DNA of 64,000 bases from Bacteroidales bacterium. Its GTDB lineage: Bacteria > Bacteroidota > Bacteroidia > Bacteroidales > F082. The stretch's first letter is position 1. Each line of letters opens with the position of its first letter. Shown piece after piece: positions 44,227-53,050 of the stretch. The position numbers were made by a program, and so were the translations under genes. The stretch is from positions 1-64,000 of the forward strand of contig JAFYHS010000021.1 in assembly GCA_017539045.1 (NCBI GenBank), written 5' to 3'. The notes under the pieces were generated by a model. That model was not told the origin of the DNA, searched no databases, and saw nothing but the letters and a program-made list of their open reading frames with translations.

Positions 44227-45288
44227 ATGGCAGGAAACATCAATCTTCATGCTGCAAATAAAGCCAAAAAAGACGAGTTTTATACTCAACTTGTTGATAT
44301 TGAGAACGAGTTGAGACATTATAAAGAGCATTTTAAAGGTAAAACGGTGCTTTGTAATTGCGACGACCCGCGTGTGAGCAACTTTTTCCACTATTTCAGC
44401 TTCAACTTTGAGCAACTTGGACTGAAAAAGTTGATCACGACTTGTTACAAAAACCAAAACCGCGACTTGTTCAGTCAAAACGATGCCGAGCAAGCCATTT
44501 GGTTGGAGTATTTCGGCGACCGCAACGGCAACCGTGTGCCTGACCCAGAAGAAATAGGCATCCATTATTTCAAAGGCGATGGGGATTTTCGTTCCCAAGA
44601 GTGCATCGACTTGCTGAAAGAAGCCGATATTGTGGTGACCAATCCGCCATTTTCCTTGTTTCGTGAGTATGTGGCGCAGTTAATAAAGTATGAGAAGAAG
44701 TTTGTGATTATTGGGAACCAAAATGCAATTACGAACAAGGATTTCTTCCCGCTAATCAGAGATAACAAGTTGTGGCTTGGTTATGGCTTTAAGGGTGGAG
44801 CCGGTCATTTTTATAGTAAATACGAGGATGTTGCAACCGCTGGCGACCACCGCAAAGGTATGATTCGTGTTTCTGGCGTTAATTGGTTCACAAATTTGGA
44901 AATACAAAAACGACACGAAGATATCATTTTATTCAAAACATATAATCCCGAGGAGTATCCAAAATATGATAACTATGATGCAATTAACATAGATAAAACT
45001 TCTGACATTCCGATGGATTATAATGGTTTTATGGGTGTGCCGATTACATTTATGGATAAGTACAATCCTGAGCAATTCGAGATATTGGGCATTTGCGCAG
45101 GAAACAGTAGATTAAATAAATTCTATGGTATTGTGCCATATTCGCCACATCCCGAAGACAGGGGAGGATGCGCTGTGTTGAATAATAAAAGAGTATATAG
45201 CCGTATCCTCATCCGTCGCAAGCAAAAGCCAATAGACTACGCTTCGATAGAACCGACGGTCTCGATGGCGGCAGAAGGAACTGAATAG
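44227..45288 (+). CDS. EcoRI-type adenine-specific DNA methyltransferase
   Basis: 353 residues. It matches the EcoRI-methylase family: start region AANKAKKDEFYTQL, the VLCNCDDPRVSNFF block, and the catalytic motif IV NPPF at Asn139 (DIVVTNPPFSLF). The C-terminal part contains WFTNLE and GVPITFMDKYNPEQFEI. It should methylate adenine N6 with S-adenosylmethionine; the recognition sequence cannot be inferred. Several in-frame starts occur from 44197 on; the ATG at 44227 fits the family N-terminus. Codon use is more A/T-rich than in the flanking housekeeping genes, suggesting acquisition. The next gene, DUF262-HNH, is 94 nt away. Confidence 0.88.
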   Translation: MAGNINLHAANKAKKDEFYTQLVDIENELRHYKEHFKGKTVLCNCDDPRVSNFFHYFSFNFEQLGLKKLITTCYKNQNRDLFSQNDAEQAIWLEYFGDRNGNRVPDPEEIGIHYFKGDGDFRSQECIDLLKEADIVVTNPPFSLFREYVAQLIKYEKKFVIIGNQNAITNKDFFPLIRDNKLWLGYGFKGGAGHFYSKYEDVATAGDHRKGMIRVSGVNWFTNLEIQKRHEDIILFKTYNPEEYPKYDNYDAINIDKTSDIPMDYNGFMGVPITFMDKYNPEQFEILGICAGNSRLNKFYGIVPYSPHPEDRGGCAVLNNKRVYSRILIRRKQKPIDYASIEPTVSMAAEGTE

Positions 45289-45301
45289 CAGTAGTAGGCC
45301 C

Positions 45302-45347
45302 GTCCCGGAGGGACGATAAGCGAGTAACCGTAGGTCGTGACTACGGT
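45302..45347. repeat. Small repeat-like region with two hairpins
   Basis: GTCCCGGAGGGAC (45302-45314) and ACCGTAG/CTACGGT (45327-45333 with 45341-45347) form two GC-rich hairpins in the gap between the methyltransferase and DUF262-HNH genes. The layout resembles REP-type repeats of Bacteroidota. It may partly uncouple the two genes. Confidence 0.5.
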
Positions 45348-45382
45348 AGCACCCCGGCAGGACAACAAAACAACGATACAAT

Positions 45383-46474
45383 ATGAACATAGAACTACAC
45401 AAAATCACCGTCCGCGAGCTGACCAAAGGCTACGTGGACAACAACGAAAACGGCGTCCGCGCCTACGGTGGTCGCCTCGACGTGCGCCCGCCCTACCAGC
45501 GCGAGTTCGTCTATAAGGAAAAACAGCGCGATGCCGTCATCGACACGCTCACCCAAGGCTTCCCGCTCAATGTGATGTATTGGGCCGTGCGCGACGACGA
45601 CACCTTCGAGATCATCGACGGGCAGCAGCGCACCATCAGCATCTGCCAATACGTCAACGGCGACTTCGCCTTCAACTTCCGCTATTTCCACAACCTCCAG
45701 CCTGATGAGCAGGAGCAAATCCTCAACTACGAACTGCAAATCTACATCTGTAGTGGCACCGACAGCGAGAAGCTGAAATGGTTTCGCACCATCAACATCG
45801 CGGGTGAGGCGCTTACCGAGCAGGAGCTGCGCAACGCGGTGTACGCAGGCAGTTGGGTGAGCGACGCCAAACGCTATTTCAGCAAGAACGGTGCACCTGC
45901 CGCAAAAATCGGTAGCGACTACCTCAACGGCTCTGCCATCCGTCAGGACTACCTCGAAACCGCCATCGACTGGATTTCCGATGGCAACATCGAGGTTTAC
46001 ATGTCGAACCACCAGCATGATGCCAGTGCCGCACCGCTGTGGCAGTTCTTCCAGTCGGTCATCACGTGGATTGAGACTTCGTTCCGACCAACCAAGGAAC
46101 GCAAGAAGATCATGAAAGGCGTGGAGTGGGGGATGCTCTACAAGCAATACAAAGACCAAGTGTTTGACTACAAAGCCATTGATGAAGAAGTGAAACGCCT
46201 CATCCTCGACGACGATGTAACCAAAAAGACGGGCATCTATCCCTATATCCTCACGCGCAAGGAGAAATACTTGTCAATTCGAGCTTTCACCGATGCGCAG
46301 AAACTGTCGGCCTACGAAAGGCAGATGGGTTTTTGCGCCGATTGCGGTCAACACTTCGAGCTATCGCAAATGGAAGCCGATCATATCACGCCGTGGCATT
46401 TGGGCGGGAAGACCATCGCGGAGAATTGTCAGATGCTCTGCAAGGATTGTAATAGACGGAAGAGTGGGAAATAA
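45383..46474 (+). CDS. DUF262 domain protein with C-terminal HNH nuclease
   Basis: 363 residues. The N-terminal DUF262/GmrS-like domain has YQREFVYKEKQRDAVIDTL and the DGQQR motif at 79-83, thought to bind or hydrolyse nucleotides in GmrSD-type enzymes. The C-terminal HNH nuclease has Cys318 and Cys321 in CADCGQ, the EADHITPWHLGG core near 333-344, and CKDCNRR at 356-362. In known defence enzymes (GmrSD, SspE) DUF262 is paired with a nuclease domain that acts on modified or foreign DNA. Placed behind an adenine methyltransferase, it may be the restriction part of a two-gene module. Base composition is richer in G+C than the methyltransferase, so the pair may be assembled from different sources. 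Confidence 0.85.
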   Translation: MNIELHKITVRELTKGYVDNNENGVRAYGGRLDVRPPYQREFVYKEKQRDAVIDTLTQGFPLNVMYWAVRDDDTFEIIDGQQRTISICQYVNGDFAFNFRYFHNLQPDEQEQILNYELQIYICSGTDSEKLKWFRTINIAGEALTEQELRNAVYAGSWVSDAKRYFSKNGAPAAKIGSDYLNGSAIRQDYLETAIDWISDGNIEVYMSNHQHDASAAPLWQFFQSVITWIETSFRPTKERKKIMKGVEWGMLYKQYKDQVFDYKAIDEEVKRLILDDDVTKKTGIYPYILTRKEKYLSIRAFTDAQKLSAYERQMGFCADCGQHFELSQMEADHITPWHLGGKTIAENCQMLCKDCNRRKSGK

Positions 46475-46490
46475 ACTGCCAAAAGTCGGT

Positions 46491-46527
46491 TTACCACCCA
46501 AAATAGTGGTAAGCTTACCACCTTTTT
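46491..46527. promoter_or_regulatory. fic upstream operator, distal
   Basis: The perfect palindrome GTGGTAAGCTTACCAC lies at 46506-46521, with a half site TTACCACC just before it (46491-46498). A 26-bp stretch around the palindrome (46501-46526) is repeated downstream of fic at 47721-47746 with one difference. Confidence 0.7.
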
Positions 46528-46571
46528 TAGAAAAATAATGCGCTAATCCCATGCAATTCAGCAAAAATTTG

Positions 46572-46579
46572 TATTTTTG
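46572..46579 (+). promoter_or_regulatory. -7 element for fic
   Basis: TATTTTTG; the expected transcript start is about 46586, directly in front of the proximal operators. Confidence 0.6.
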
Positions 46580-46589
46580 TCGCCAAAAT

Positions 46590-46621
46590 GGTGGTAATGT
46601 TACCACCAAATTTGGTGGTAA
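46590..46621. promoter_or_regulatory. fic upstream operators, proximal
   Basis: Two overlapping palindromes are present: GGTGGTAATGTTACCACC (46590-46607, arms of 8) and a perfect 22-bp palindrome centred between 46610 and 46611 (46600-46621). They lie just after the -7 element and 18 nt before the fic start, a typical position for repression. Confidence 0.75.
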
Positions 46622-46639
46622 ATGTAAATCTTTGTACTG

Positions 46640-47710
46640 ATGGAAGCGAAAAAACTGCAAGCAGCATTGGAGAAATGGAACGCCATTCAACCCTTGTCGG
46701 AGAAAGACCGAGAAAGGTTGAGTCGGAAGTTTTCCGTTGATTTCAACTATAACAGCAATCATATTGAAGGCAATACTCTGACATACGGTCAAACCGAATT
46801 GCTTTTGTTGTTTGGGAAGGTCATCGGTGAGGCTGATTTTCGGGAATATGAGGAGATGAAAGCGAGCAATGTGGGACTGAAAATGATGACCGTTGAGGCT
46901 GTCGACCAAGACAAGCCACTCACTCAAAACTTTATTCGGACTCTGCATCGTACGTTGCTACGTGAGGATTACACAGTATATAGAACGCTCCCTGGGGGCG
47001 TGCAGACCAGTTATGTCATTCATGCGGGGCAGTACAAAACCCGTCCTAACAGTGTAATTACTCGCTATGGTGACCGTTTCGACTATGCTTCTCCCGAAGA
47101 GACGCCCGCGTTGATGGCTGAGTTGGTGGATTGGTATAATCAAACGGAACAAAGCGGTACTTTGTCGCCTGCCGATTTGGCCATTTTATTTCACTATCGC
47201 TACATACGTATTCACCCGTTTGAGGATGGCAACGGACGCATAGCCCGACTTCTGATGAATTTCATCCTTTCAAGGCATGGTTATCCGATGATTGTGGTGC
47301 GAAGTCGACAAAAGCAGCAATATCTTGAAGCCTTGCATCGCTCGGATTTGAAGGTGGGAAGTGGGCCGTCGGTGGGCGCCAAAGCCACTATTCAGCAAAT
47401 CAAGCCTTTCCAAAAGCACATGACAGACCTCATGGCGCATGAGATAGAGATGGATACGCTTTTCGTGACGGAGAAATCGGAGGATTTGTGGTGGTATGAC
47501 GGACAAAGAATCATGTTCCGTACGCCTACCTACGGAAAAATCCTAAACGAATTGCTAACTGATAGTCATCCTACATACGCAACTTTGCAGGAAGCGACTG
47601 GGGTCAACCGCTCGGCTCTTCAGAAAATGATACAAACCATGATTGAAAAGGGATATATCGAACGTGATGATGAGGGTGGCTGGCGCGTGTTCATCACCTC
47701 ATCTATGTAA
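46640..47710 (+). CDS. Fic-domain protein with winged helix
   Basis: 356 residues. The N-terminal inhibitory helix carries SNHIEG (Ser39-Glu43, the (S/T)xxxE(G/N) motif), and the Fic core has HPFEDGNGRIAR at 192-203. The C-terminal winged helix (about 300-350, LQEATGVNRSALQKMIQTMI) probably binds DNA. Fic enzymes usually transfer AMP to protein hydroxyls; with an intrinsic inhibitory helix the enzyme is normally silent (class II). GGTGGTAA palindromes flank the gene on both sides, and the C-terminal DNA-binding domain could be what binds them, giving autoregulation. Targets unknown. Confidence 0.9.
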   Translation: MEAKKLQAALEKWNAIQPLSEKDRERLSRKFSVDFNYNSNHIEGNTLTYGQTELLLLFGKVIGEADFREYEEMKASNVGLKMMTVEAVDQDKPLTQNFIRTLHRTLLREDYTVYRTLPGGVQTSYVIHAGQYKTRPNSVITRYGDRFDYASPEETPALMAELVDWYNQTEQSGTLSPADLAILFHYRYIRIHPFEDGNGRIARLLMNFILSRHGYPMIVVRSRQKQQYLEALHRSDLKVGSGPSVGAKATIQQIKPFQKHMTDLMAHEIEMDTLFVTEKSEDLWWYDGQRIMFRTPTYGKILNELLTDSHPTYATLQEATGVNRSALQKMIQTMIEKGYIERDDEGGWRVFITSSM

Positions 47711-47758
47711 AATGTTGGCTAAATAGTGGTAATCTTACCACCTTTTAGCCAACATTTT
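47709..47758. terminator. Long inverted repeat after fic containing the operator palindrome
   Basis: Outer arms AAAATGTTGGCTAAA (47709-47723) and TTTTAGCCAACATTTT (47743-47758) enclose GTGGTAA-TC-TTACCAC (47726-47741). It begins in the last codon of fic and can act as a terminator, while its centre repeats the fic operator. Confidence 0.7.
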
Positions 47759-47801
47759 GTTCGGAACGTCTCGCGTCCCTTGTCTGATAGTCCCGCGTCT
47801 A

Positions 47802-48953
47802 TTATACCATAAACTCTTCCAAAGAAGAGAACAGGATTTCTTTCAATTCCTCTTTGTGCTCGGGCGTGGTCTGTGTGAACAGGAATCCCCAGATGCTCAT
47901 GGCGGGGTTCATGATGTCGCGGGTCTCCAAAACGCCGTGGAAGTGTCGCTTGATGCGCTCAAAGTCCAAGGCACGGTTGGTGTCGTAGGGCTTGTCCAGG
48001 ACGATGAAGCTGAACACGTCGTTCTCGATGCCGTTCCACATGGTGGCATAGTTGGGATGTGTGCCTTCGAAGTAAGCCTGCACGGGCAGCAGGTGGCAGG
48101 TGTGACGCGTCAAGTCGTTGAGGCACATGCCGGCAAAACGTAGCGGGTTGACTTCGATAGGGATGGCGCGACCCGTATGCTTGTCGACGCGGAACTCCAC
48201 ATGCATTGGGAAGTTCTTCAGTCCGAGCACGCCGTTCAAGTCGATGCAGAATTGGTTGAAGGCCGGATAGTTGGCCTCGAAGATCTGCTTGCTCATACAA
48301 TAGAGGCGGTCGCTGACGTCGGTCTCGTTCTTGAAGATGTGGTGGAAGATGTTGATGATGTTGGGCTTGCCCTCGGCGTCATAGTAGGCATCCACGGCAT
48401 ATTCCTCACCTTCGATGAACTGCTCCAGCACAAACATCTCGCTGCGCACCACGGTCTCAGGGAACACGGCGCATTGCTTGGCGAAGTTTTGGTCGATGTC
48501 GTCCAATGCGGCTTGCCATTCGGTCTTATTGCGGACGATATACACGCCCACGCTGAGGAAGCCGACAGCTGGCTTCAGCACCAATGGCAACGGCAACTCG
48601 TCAGGGTTGAGGCTGCGCAAGGCTTTCATCTCCACCTCTTTATAATAGAAGTCGGGATAGATCTGCTGGCAGATGCGACGGAAAGCGGCCTTGTCCTTCA
48701 GGATCTTGACCTTTTTCACCAGCTCCGACTCAGGCAGCTGGGCATAGAGCCACACCAAGGCGTTCTCGGAGACGGCATACAACTGATGGCTTTGCTCGTA
48801 TTTCTCAACGAAAGCCTTGTCGTCCAAAAGATTTAGGTGATGGCCTTGGCTTTTCAGCACCTCGGCCATGTCGTTATTCAAAACGGGGATTTGTTTCTCT
48901 TCCAAATACGCCACCAACGGGGCGGAAACGTATGGTTTTTCTAAAATGATCAT
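47802..48953 (-). CDS. ATP-grasp domain protein
   Basis: 383 residues. The ATP-grasp fold shows the nucleotide-binding LPLVLKPAVGFLSVGVYIV around 125-143, FVLEQFIEGEEYAVDAYYD in the middle and metal-binding VEFRVDKHTGRAIPIEVNPLRF near the C-terminus (both shown within limits). It probably ligates a carboxylate to an amine or thiol using ATP, but no substrate can be named. The start overlaps the purA stop by 4 nt, so it is the third gene of fur-purA-ATP-grasp. Intergenic sequence to fic is short and shows nothing else. Confidence 0.82.
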   Translation of the reverse strand: MIILEKPYVSAPLVAYLEEKQIPVLNNDMAEVLKSQGHHLNLLDDKAFVEKYEQSHQLYAVSENALVWLYAQLPESELVKKVKILKDKAAFRRICQQIYPDFYYKEVEMKALRSLNPDELPLPLVLKPAVGFLSVGVYIVRNKTEWQAALDDIDQNFAKQCAVFPETVVRSEMFVLEQFIEGEEYAVDAYYDAEGKPNIINIFHHIFKNETDVSDRLYCMSKQIFEANYPAFNQFCIDLNGVLGLKNFPMHVEFRVDKHTGRAIPIEVNPLRFAGMCLNDLTRHTCHLLPVQAYFEGTHPNYATMWNGIENDVFSFIVLDKPYDTNRALDFERIKRHFHGVLETRDIMNPAMSIWGFLFTQTTPEHKEELKEILFSSLEEFMV

Positions 48954-50227
48954 CTCAAAATGTTTTGTGTCCTGTCGGGACCGTATGAAACGAATTTAAT
49001 CGGCACGCCGACGTAATTCTCAATGAATTTGATGTAGTCTTCCAACTTCTGTGGAATCTTGCCCTCTATCTTCTGTTGCCAGCCAGGAATCTCGGTGTAG
49101 ACGGGTTCCATGGTCTCAGTGCAGGCAGCAAAAGGCAGGTGCTTGGTCTCTTGTCCGTTGTAGCGGTAAGCAGTGGCGACTTTCAGGGTGGCGAAGTCGT
49201 CCATCACGTCGGACTTCATCATCATCAGGTCAGTGACGCCACTGAGCATGACGGCATATTTCAGCGCAGGTAGGTCGAGCCAGCCGCAACGGCGCGGACG
49301 ACCCGTGGTGGCACCGAACTCGTGTCCGTTTTGGCGGAGCATCTCGCCTGTCTCGTCAAACAACTCGGTGGGGAAGGGACCTGTACCCACGCGGGTGCAG
49401 TAGGCCTTGAAGATGCCGTACACCTTGCCCACACGACTTGGGGCGACGCCCAAACCAGAGCAGACGCCAGCGGCGATGACATTCGATGAGGTCACGAAAG
49501 GATAGCTGCCGAAGTCCACGTCGAGCATGGAACCTTGGGCGCCTTCGGCCAGCACTTTCTTACCGTTGTCAAGGGCTTCGTTGATGAAGTACTCGCCATC
49601 GACAAACTGATATTGCTTCAGGTATTCGATGCCTTCGAACCATAGCTTCTCGTACTCAGCGAAATCGAGGCCGTCGAGTTGGAAGCCCTGCATCTCGAAG
49701 CCCAAGCCAGCGATTTGTTGGAGATGGGCTTTCTTGAGGTTTTCGTATTTCTCGCGGAAGTCGGGCGAGTTGATGTCGCCGATACGGAGGCCTCTGCGGG
49801 CGGTCTTGTCGGTGTAGGTCGGGCCGATGCCTTTCAAGGTGGTGCCTACTTTCATCTTGCCCAAAGCCTTCTCGTTGGCGGCGTCCATGGCGCGGTGGGT
49901 GGGCAGGATGAGATGGGCACGGTTGGCGATCATCAAAGTCTTACGCAGGTCGAATCCGGCTTCGCGCAGGCCTTCGATCTCACCTTTTAATATATGCGGC
50001 TCGATGATGACGCCGTTGCCGATGAGGTTGATGCAACCTGGGGTGAGCACGCCCGATGGGATGTTGTGCAACACGAATTTCTTGCCTTCAAACTCAATGG
50101 TATGACCAGCATTGGGTCCGCCTTGGAAGCGGCAAACGATGTCATAATTCGGGGTGAGGGCATCGACCACCTTGCCTTTGCCTTCATCGCCCCATTGTAA
50201 ACCTAAAAGAATGTCTATTTTGTTCAT
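48950..50227 (-). CDS. purA: Adenylosuccinate synthetase
   Basis: 425 residues. It joins IMP and aspartate with GTP in the first step of AMP synthesis. The N-terminus LGLQWGDEGKGKVVDAL carries the GDEGKGK P-loop with catalytic Asp, and PGCINLIGNGVIIEP, GIGPTYTDKTARRGLR and ATTGRPRRCGWLDL follow in the expected order. In-frame sequence upstream of 50227 overlaps the fur gene in another frame and has no family features, so the ATG at 50227 is used. It lies 25 nt after fur. Confidence 0.97.
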   Translation of the reverse strand: MNKIDILLGLQWGDEGKGKVVDALTPNYDIVCRFQGGPNAGHTIEFEGKKFVLHNIPSGVLTPGCINLIGNGVIIEPHILKGEIEGLREAGFDLRKTLMIANRAHLILPTHRAMDAANEKALGKMKVGTTLKGIGPTYTDKTARRGLRIGDINSPDFREKYENLKKAHLQQIAGLGFEMQGFQLDGLDFAEYEKLWFEGIEYLKQYQFVDGEYFINEALDNGKKVLAEGAQGSMLDVDFGSYPFVTSSNVIAAGVCSGLGVAPSRVGKVYGIFKAYCTRVGTGPFPTELFDETGEMLRQNGHEFGATTGRPRRCGWLDLPALKYAVMLSGVTDLMMMKSDVMDDFATLKVATAYRYNGQETKHLPFAACTETMEPVYTEIPGWQQKIEGKIPQKLEDYIKFIENYVGVPIKFVSYGPDRTQNILR

Positions 50228-50252
50228 TATAAATATATTATCTATTAAACTT

Positions 50253-50696
50253 TCAACTCTTCTTGTGTCCATAAAAAATAAGTGAATGATGGGTGATCTC
50301 CACTCCAAGCTGCTCCTCAATCGATCTTTGGATCTCAAGCAAACGCGGGTCGCAAAACTCCATGACGGTCTCCGTCTCCAAGTCGATGAAATGATCGTGT
50401 TGGCGGAATTTGTAGGAGCGCTCGTATTGTGCGCAGTTGTGCCCAAACTGGTGCTTGATGACAAGCCCGCAGTCTAAGAGGAGGTCGATAGTGTTGTATA
50501 GTGTGGCCCTACTGACGCGGTACTTGTTGTCTTTCATCTGATTATACAGCGAGTCGATGTCGAAGTGCCCGTTAGTCGAGTAAATCTCCTTCAGTATGGC
50601 AAAGCGCTCGGGGGTCTTGCGCAACTTCCTCCGCTGTAGGTAATCGATGAATAACTTCTTGACAGCCAGATAGGTATTGTCAAATGAGTCTTTCAT
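50253..50696 (-). CDS. Fur-family transcriptional regulator lacking the structural CxxC
   Basis: 147 residues. The winged helix (about 22-85, RKTPERFAILKEIY, SRATLYNTIDLLLDCGLV) and the dimerisation domain with HDHFIDLE and HHSLIFYGH are present. The regulatory metal site (HDH, Glu, C-terminal His) looks intact, but the structural zinc CxxC pair found in most Fur proteins (CLDCG in E. coli) is replaced by DLET. It may sense iron, manganese or peroxide like PerR, or have lost one metal site. Transcribed with purA and the ATP-grasp gene. A -7 element TATCTTTG lies at 50726-50719. Confidence 0.85.
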   Translation of the reverse strand: MKDSFDNTYLAVKKLFIDYLQRRKLRKTPERFAILKEIYSTNGHFDIDSLYNQMKDNKYRVSRATLYNTIDLLLDCGLVIKHQFGHNCAQYERSYKFRQHDHFIDLETETVMEFCDPRLLEIQRSIEEQLGVEITHHSLIFYGHKKS

Positions 50697-50718
50697 TTTT
50701 CTAGTCGTGATGTTGGCG

Positions 50719-50726
50719 CAAAGATA
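50719..50726 (-). promoter_or_regulatory. -7 element for the fur-purA operon
   Basis: The minus strand reads TATCTTTG, 23 nt before the fur start codon. Confidence 0.6.
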
Positions 50727-50766
50727 AGTATTTTTTCAGAACAATTCTAAATAATACCCATTATTT

Positions 50767-52959
50767 TTAATTGTTCTTACGCACCACTTTCTGTATCTCC
50801 TTCAGCTGGTTCAGTTTGGCCATCAGGTCGTCGAGTTCTTTGGTGTTGTGCACATAGATGGAGATGGTGGCTTCCACCACGTCTTGTTTGGCTTCCATGT
50901 GGAGCATGTGCAGGTTGAGTTTCATCTCGTTGGAGAGCAGGTTGGTCATGCGGTGGAGCAGTCCAGCCGAGTCTAAAGCGGTGATTTTCAGGTCGGCAAG
51001 GAAGGCAATCTCACTCTTGGGTTGCCATTTGGCTTTCACGATGTTGTTGCCGTAGCGGGATGACAGTTGTATGGCCTTGGGGCAGTTGCTGCGGTGGATT
51101 TGTAGTGGCTCGCCAGGGAAGTTGAAGGCGATGACGTCGTCACCGGGGATGGGGTTGCAGCAGGTCGACACGTTGAAGTCGAACTCGCCCGAGGTGGTGA
51201 TGGACGGTGTCGTGTCTTTGTCTTTGCTGCTGTTGCCCAAGAGGCCGAAGGTGAGGTAACGCACGAAGCTGCCGTTCGACTGAGGCTTCAGCACGCTGCG
51301 GATGAGGCGTTCGTCGATTTTGTCGGTGGCAACGTTATAATAGAAGTCGATGGAGCTGGTGAGGTTCTCGGCCGTCATCACTTGGTTGCGGTTGGCTTTC
51401 GAAGGCTCCATGTCGAGTTTTTTCATGATGGCCTCAAACTTCTGCTCGCCTTCTTCGCGGAAGCCGCGGCGGTATTCCTTGATGCCGCTCTTAAGTCTTG
51501 ATTTGGCGGTAGCAGTGGCCAGAAACTCGAACCATTTCTCCTGCGGGTGTTGCGACTCGGAGGTGATGATCTCCACCTGGTCGCCCTTGATAAGCTTGCG
51601 GTCGAGTTGCGCCAGTTGGTTGTTGACGTTGGCTGCGATGCTGTGGTCGCCAATCTCACTGTGGATGTTGTAGGCGAAGTCGAGCACGGTGGAGCCCTTC
51701 GGCAGTGTGATCATCTTGCCTTGCGGGGTGAAGACATAGATCTCGTCAGAGAAGAGGTCGAGCTTGAAGTTGTCGACAAACTCGATGGCGTTGTCGGAGT
51801 CGCCTCCGATGAGGTCCTGGGCCTTCTTCAGCCATTCATCGAAGCCGCTCTCGGTCGTATCGTTGTCGGTCTTGTATTTCCAGTAAGCGGAGAAGCCCTT
51901 CTCGGCAATTTCCTCCATACGTTGGCTGCGAATTTGCACCTCCACCCAGTTGCCTGTCTGGCCCATCACCACGGCATGAAGGCTCTCGTAACCATTGGCT
52001 TTCGGGAACGAGATCCAGTCCTTCAGCTTCTTGGTGTAAGGGCGGTAGCAGTTGGTCAACACGGCGTAGATCTTCCAGCACTCCATGCGTTCTTGCTCTT
52101 TCGGGCAGTCGGTGATGAGGCGGACGATGAAGGAGCCATAGAGGTCCTCAAAGGCCAACTCCTTGTCCATCATGCGTTTCCAAACCGAATTAACTGAACG
52201 TTCCTTGATTTCCGCTCTTGCCTTGATGCCGTTTTTCGCCAATTCAGCCTCGATGGGGGCGATGAAGTCGCGCAACTCACCCATGCGTTTTCCCCGCACG
52301 TCGTCCATGCGCTTCCGGATGTTGTTGTAGATGGTGGGGTTGGTGTATTTGAAGGACAGGTCTTCCAACTCGATTTCGATGGCATGCAGACCGAGACGAT
52401 AGGCGAGTGGGGCATAGATATAGGTGGTCTCCGAGGCGATCTTCAGCTGCTTGTGCTTGGGCATCGAGTCCAAGGTGCGCATGTTGTGCAGACGGTCGGA
52501 GAGTTTGATGAGCACCACGCGGATGTCGTACGACAGCGAGGAGATGACCTTCTTGAAGTTCTCGGCTTGAGCGCTCTCGGCACCTTCCAGGTTGGCGAAC
52601 TTGGTGAGCCCGTCCACCACACGCGACACCTTCTCGCCAAACATCTCACGGATGTCGTCGAGGGTGTATTTCGTGTCTTCCACCACGTCGTGGAGCAGGG
52701 CGCAGATGATGGAGGTTCGGCCCAATCCGATGTCGTGGGCGGCGATGGTGGCCACTTCGATGGGATGGTAGATATAGGGCTCGCCTGAGCGTCGACGTTG
52801 GTCCTTGTGAGCCTCCACGGCGAAATAAAACGCCTTGTCGACTTCGGCCAAGTCCTGGGCTTCCTTTCGTGTCTGCCAAGCGTCAATCAGGCGCTGGTGT
52901 CGTCGCTCGATTTCTTCTTTCTCTTCTTTGGAATAGGTGTCGGGTAAAATGGGCGTCAT
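50767..52959 (-). CDS. RelA/SpoT-type (p)ppGpp synthetase/hydrolase
   Basis: 730 residues. Domains in order are HD hydrolase (HDVVEDT near 90), synthetase (about 230-370, [16 protein letters not shown]), TGS (about 395-455, [20 protein letters not shown]), helical and zinc-finger-like parts, and ACT (about 655-730). Both catalytic domains keep their key residues, so a bifunctional Rel enzyme that makes and removes the stringent-response alarmone is likely. Start at ATG 52959; a TTG two codons upstream is less likely. It is divergent from lepA, with -7 TAATTTTG at 52990-52983. Confidence 0.95.
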   Translation of the reverse strand: MTPILPDTYSKEEKEEIERRHQRLIDAWQTRKEAQDLAEVDKAFYFAVEAHKDQRRRSGEPYIYHPIEVATIAAHDIGLGRTSIICALLHDVVEDTKYTLDDIREMFGEKVSRVVDGLTKFANLEGAESAQAENFKKVISSLSYDIRVVLIKLSDRLHNMRTLDSMPKHKQLKIASETTYIYAPLAYRLGLHAIEIELEDLSFKYTNPTIYNNIRKRMDDVRGKRMGELRDFIAPIEAELAKNGIKARAEIKERSVNSVWKRMMDKELAFEDLYGSFIVRLITDCPKEQERMECWKIYAVLTNCYRPYTKKLKDWISFPKANGYESLHAVVMGQTGNWVEVQIRSQRMEEIAEKGFSAYWKYKTDNDTTESGFDEWLKKAQDLIGGDSDNAIEFVDNFKLDLFSDEIYVFTPQGKMITLPKGSTVLDFAYNIHSEIGDHSIAANVNNQLAQLDRKLIKGDQVEIITSESQHPQEKWFEFLATATAKSRLKSGIKEYRRGFREEGEQKFEAIMKKLDMEPSKANRNQVMTAENLTSSIDFYYNVATDKIDERLIRSVLKPQSNGSFVRYLTFGLLGNSSKDKDTTPSITTSGEFDFNVSTCCNPIPGDDVIAFNFPGEPLQIHRSNCPKAIQLSSRYGNNIVKAKWQPKSEIAFLADLKITALDSAGLLHRMTNLLSNEMKLNLHMLHMEAKQDVVEATISIYVHNTKELDDLMAKLNQLKEIQKVVRKNN

Positions 52960-52982
52960 AGGCAATCTTCTTTTTCAGACTG

Positions 52983-52990
52983 CAAAATTA
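52983..52990 (-). promoter_or_regulatory. -7 element for the rel gene
   Basis: The minus strand reads TAATTTTG, 23 nt before the start at 52959, back to back with the lepA promoter. Confidence 0.5.
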
Positions 52991-53034
52991 TGCATAATCC
53001 TTTTTTATGCGTCAAGGAACGAGGATTTTTTTTG

Positions 53035-53042
53035 TATTTTTG
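53035..53042 (+). promoter_or_regulatory. -7 element for lepA
   Basis: TATTTTTG is only 8 nt before the lepA ATG, so the transcript would be nearly leaderless. This rules out the longer in-frame reading from 52937. Confidence 0.6.
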
Positions 53043-53050
53043 CGCCCATA

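Noticed and set aside
46640-47710. fic as half of a toxin-antitoxin pair
   Set aside because: The inhibitory motif is inside the same protein and no small antitoxin gene lies next to it.
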